From Zhihengliuella sp. ISTPL4 (GTDB lineage Bacteria > Actinomycetota > Actinomycetes > Actinomycetales > Microbacteriaceae), in assembly GCF_002848265.1 (NCBI RefSeq), contig NZ_CP025422.1:2758727-2822726 (forward strand): a stretch of DNA of 64,000 bases. The letters run 5' to 3'. Within the stretch, counting starts at the first letter, position 1; the number at the start of each line of letters is the position of its first letter. The notes under the pieces were generated by a model. That model saw only the letters and a program-made list of their open reading frames with translations, had not been told where the DNA came from and did no database searches. Made by a program: the position numbers and the translations under genes. Below, piece after piece: positions 61,919 to 64,000 of the stretch.

Positions 61919-63301
61919 ATGTACCCGGAGTCGACGCAGGTGATCGATGCGCAAGTCCCCCTCGCCACGGAACTCGTCGAGGCGCTAGGCGAGAGGGTGA
62001 TCCTGGATCCCGAAAAGATGGCTCCTTACATGGGCGACTCGTCCCGTGCGACGGCGCAGGGGATCCCCCTCGCCGTCGTGCGGGCACAATCCGCGGATGA
62101 TGTCGCAGCTGCGCTTTCGTGGGCGCACAGAAATGATGTCCGAGTCTCCGTCCGCGGAGCGGGCACCGGACTGTCCGGAGGCGCAGTCGCGTACCCCGGC
62201 GGTCTGGTGCTCGCACTTGACGGCATGAATCGCATCGTAGAGATCGACGTAGTAAACCGTCTCGCCATCGTCGAGGCGGGCGTTATAACCGCAGACCTCG
62301 ACAGGGCGGCGCGGGAGCACGGCTTGTTCTTCGCCCCGGATCCCGCGAGCGCGCAGACCTCGACCATCGGGGGGAACATCGCCACGAACGCCGGCGGCCT
62401 TCGATGCATCGCGCACGGAGTTACACGAGATGCCGTCGCCGGCCTCGAAGTGGTCCTCGCCGACGGGCGCATTCTCCGCACCGGATCTCGCACTCGAAAG
62501 AATGTCGTCGGCTACGACCTGACGAGCTTGTTCACGGGATCAGAAGGAACCCTCGGTGTGATCGCCCGTGCGACAGTGCGCCTCGAACCTGTGCCACCGG
62601 GCACACCGCAGTCGTTTCGGGCGAGCTTCGACAACATCGGCGACGCGGGACGGGCGGTCTCTGCCATCGTCGCGTCAACCCATACCCCGGACGTGCTCGA
62701 GCTGATGGACGCCGCGAGCGTGGAGATCATCGAGCAGTATCAACCGAGCGGCTTGCAGCTCCCGGGCGCCGCGCTGCTTGTCGGGCAGACAGTCGGCACT
62801 ACCGCGCGTGAGGAAGCAGAAGCCATCCTCGACCTCTGCCGAGCCGGTGGGGCCGCCGATGTCGCGATCTCCGAGGGGGAAGGGCTCCTGGAAGCTCGCC
62901 GTCTGGCGAACCCGGCCCTGACGGCGAAGGGCCTCCGTGTGTCGTGCGACGTGGGCGTACCTGTTGGCGAACTCGCCGCGGTGTTCACCGGCATCGAAGA
63001 GATCGCTCAGCGGCACGGTCGACGCATCAGCACGGTTGCTCACGCAGGCGACGGCAATCTCCACCCGACCGTCGAGGCGGAAGACACCCCAGACGAGCAC
63101 CACGCGGCTGAAGCCGTCATCGACGACATCACTCGTCTCGCTCTCCGTCTCGGAGGAACCATCAGCGGCGAGCACGGGATCGGATCCGTCAAGCGGCATG
63201 AACTCGCATGGCAACTCGACGAAGGTTCTATCTGGGTGCAGAACGCGATCAAGCGGGCGCTCGACCCGCACGGCATCCTCACGCCGGGGCGTGGCATCTA
63301 G
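61919..63301 (+). CDS. FAD-linked 2-hydroxy acid oxidase (GlcD / D-lactate dehydrogenase type)
   Basis: A 460-residue VAO-family enzyme. The FAD-binding region has VRGAGTGLSGGAV and FAPDPASAQTSTIGGNIATN-type sequence, VGYDLTSLFTGSEGTLGVI follows, and the C-terminal cap contains HAGDGNLHPTVE and GTISGEHGIGSVKRHEL, the metal and substrate residues. It probably oxidises glycolate, D-lactate or D-2-hydroxyglutarate. Partner subunits GlcE/GlcF are not in the window. Confidence 0.92.
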   Translation: MYPESTQVIDAQVPLATELVEALGERVILDPEKMAPYMGDSSRATAQGIPLAVVRAQSADDVAAALSWAHRNDVRVSVRGAGTGLSGGAVAYPGGLVLALDGMNRIVEIDVVNRLAIVEAGVITADLDRAAREHGLFFAPDPASAQTSTIGGNIATNAGGLRCIAHGVTRDAVAGLEVVLADGRILRTGSRTRKNVVGYDLTSLFTGSEGTLGVIARATVRLEPVPPGTPQSFRASFDNIGDAGRAVSAIVASTHTPDVLELMDAASVEIIEQYQPSGLQLPGAALLVGQTVGTTAREEAEAILDLCRAGGAADVAISEGEGLLEARRLANPALTAKGLRVSCDVGVPVGELAAVFTGIEEIAQRHGRRISTVAHAGDGNLHPTVEAEDTPDEHHAAEAVIDDITRLALRLGGTISGEHGIGSVKRHELAWQLDEGSIWVQNAIKRALDPHGILTPGRGI

Positions 63302-63393
63302 CTGTCTGAGCCGCGAATCGAGCGATAGCCGCGAGTATCGCAGCTTCGACCGAGCCTGGCTACTGGTCGTTCAGGCATCGGTCGAGGACTTCG

Positions 63394-63438
63394 GTCTGAA
63401 GTAGCTCAAGAATGCCTGGGATAGCTTTGGAAGTCACA
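63394..63438. repeat. 45-bp repeat, copy B, 3 bp from tRNA-Gly
   Basis: Second copy of the repeat at 53168-53212 (35 of 45 identities). It ends 3 bp before the CCA end of the tRNA-Gly gene, the usual side for integrated elements. Confidence 0.7.
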
Positions 63439-63441
63439 CTG

Positions 63442-63515
63442 TGGAGGGGCTGACGGGAATCGAACCCGCGCTGTCTGCTTGGGAAGCAGAAGTTCTACCA
63501 TTGAACTACAGCCCC
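63442..63515 (-). tRNA. tRNA-Gly (anticodon CCC)
   Basis: 74 nt including encoded CCA. Acceptor stem GGGGCTG/CAGCCCC, D arm GTTC/GAAC, anticodon arm TCTGC-TTCCCAA-GCAGA giving CCC, T arm GCGGG-TTCGATT-CCCGT. All stems pair with one G-T wobble. Confidence 0.97.
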
Positions 63516-63644
63516 GTACCCGCCCGAGAGCAGGTGGAGCAAGCCTACCCGCCGCGGGCCGGATGGCCAAAGCGCCGCGACCACTGACACAGGATGCCGG
63601 CATCCGAGCGGGGCTGAGCGGCCGCACATGACTAGGCTTGTGCC

Positions 63645-64000
63645 GTGCTTCTCAGCGATCGCGACATCAGAGCAGAACTCGCCTCCGGCCGCGTCGGCCT
63701 GGAACCGCACGCGCCGGAGATGATCCAGCCGTCGAGCATCGATGTCCGGCTGGACCGCTACTTCCGCCTGTTCGACAACCACAAGTACCCGTTCATCGAT
63801 CCTTCGGTCGATCAGCCCGAGCTGACGCGGCTGATCGAGGTCGACCCCGACGAGCCCTTCATCCTCCACCCCGGCGAGTTCGCGCTGGGAGCGACGTTCG
63901 AGCAGGTCACCCTGCCGGACGACATCGCCGCACGCCTGGAGGGCAAGTCGTCGCTCGGCCGCCTCGGCCTCATCACCCATTCGACGGCCGGCTTCATCGA
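63645..64000 (+). CDS. dcd: dCTP deaminase (3' truncated by window)
   Basis: The first 118 codons are visible. [19 protein letters not shown] is the family start, [16 protein letters not shown] the first trimer block, and [20 protein letters not shown] the nucleotide-binding signature. It deaminates dCTP, and in many actinobacteria also hydrolyses the product to dUMP. TAGGCT (63633-63638) lies 6 nt before GTG 63645, indicating leaderless transcription. Confidence 0.96.
   Translation, partial: MLLSDRDIRAELASGRVGLEPHAPEMIQPSSIDVRLDRYFRLFDNHKYPFIDPSVDQPELTRLIEVDPDEPFILHPGEFALGATFEQVTLPDDIAARLEGKSSLGRLGLITHSTAGFI

Noticed and set aside
1..64000. CRISPR arrays, insertion sequences, integrases, rRNA genes
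   Set aside because: No regularly spaced direct repeats with unique spacers, no transposase or integrase motifs and no rRNA sequence were seen on either strand.

Overview
The window looks like chromosomal DNA of a high-GC actinobacterium, most probably Microbacterium or a close Microbacteriaceae relative. The grounds are GTG/CTG/TTG starts, TANNNT boxes 6-7 nt upstream of start codons, ATGA/GTGA gene overlaps, sugar ABC importers without their own ATPase, and cysteine-free ribosomal proteins L28, L33 and S14. This is inferred from gene content and sequence style; no search was possible.

Positions 1-11 kb hold mostly housekeeping genes: purB (with a CTG start), a low-molecular-weight phosphatase, a lipase-like protein, a Doc/ribbon-helix-helix toxin-antitoxin pair, hisC, a three-gene 2-oxo acid dehydrogenase operon (E1 alpha, E1 beta, E2), and a flavin reductase-like protein with an overlapping ArsR-type regulator. 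Three ~105-bp tandem intergenic repeats follow. From 11.3 to 17.5 kb lies an alpha-glucoside-type locus: ROK repressor, lipoprotein plus two permeases, and a GH13 alpha-glucosidase.

From 17.5 to 26.1 kb is a zinc neighbourhood: znuACB behind a Zur-like palindrome, then zur, a CECG-motif permease, a TIGR03943-like protein, a coiled-coil/propeller membrane protein and a DNA glycosylase in one overlapping chain, then rpmB-rpmG-rpsN with a structured leader and a strong terminator. From 26.3 to 40.3 kb come HU, a CopD-CtaG copper/cytochrome oxidase assembly protein, a Pif1-like helicase carrying an in-frame dispersed-repeat insertion, an iron-box heme oxygenase with a DUF2470 protein, a serine-hydrolase-like lipoprotein whose catalytic residues are replaced, a CorA transporter, an amino acid permease, a FUSC-type protein and small enzymes.

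From 40.3 to 53.0 kb is the most notable system, a self-contained locus that looks built for a sulfated amino-sugar glycan: ROK regulator, sugar-binding lipoprotein and two permeases, a GH20 hexosaminidase without a signal peptide, a 1241-residue surface beta-helix protein ending in an LAQTG sorting signal, a SurA-like lipoprotein, an S1 sulfatase with a CTPSR motif and no signal peptide, and a second degenerate ROK-like regulator. The proposed order is surface depolymerisation, uptake of sulfated oligosaccharides, then cytoplasmic desulfation and hydrolysis.

From 53 to 63.4 kb is further accessory DNA: a DUF1254 protein, a divergent LPSTG-anchored choice-of-anchor-A adhesin with six repeats, and a PucR regulator, MHS-family transporter and GlcD-like FAD oxidase module. 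A 45-bp imperfect repeat occurs at 53.17 kb and again at 63.39 kb, 3 bp from the 3' end of a tRNA-Gly(CCC) gene, which suggests an island boundary. Core sequence resumes with dcd, cut by the window end.
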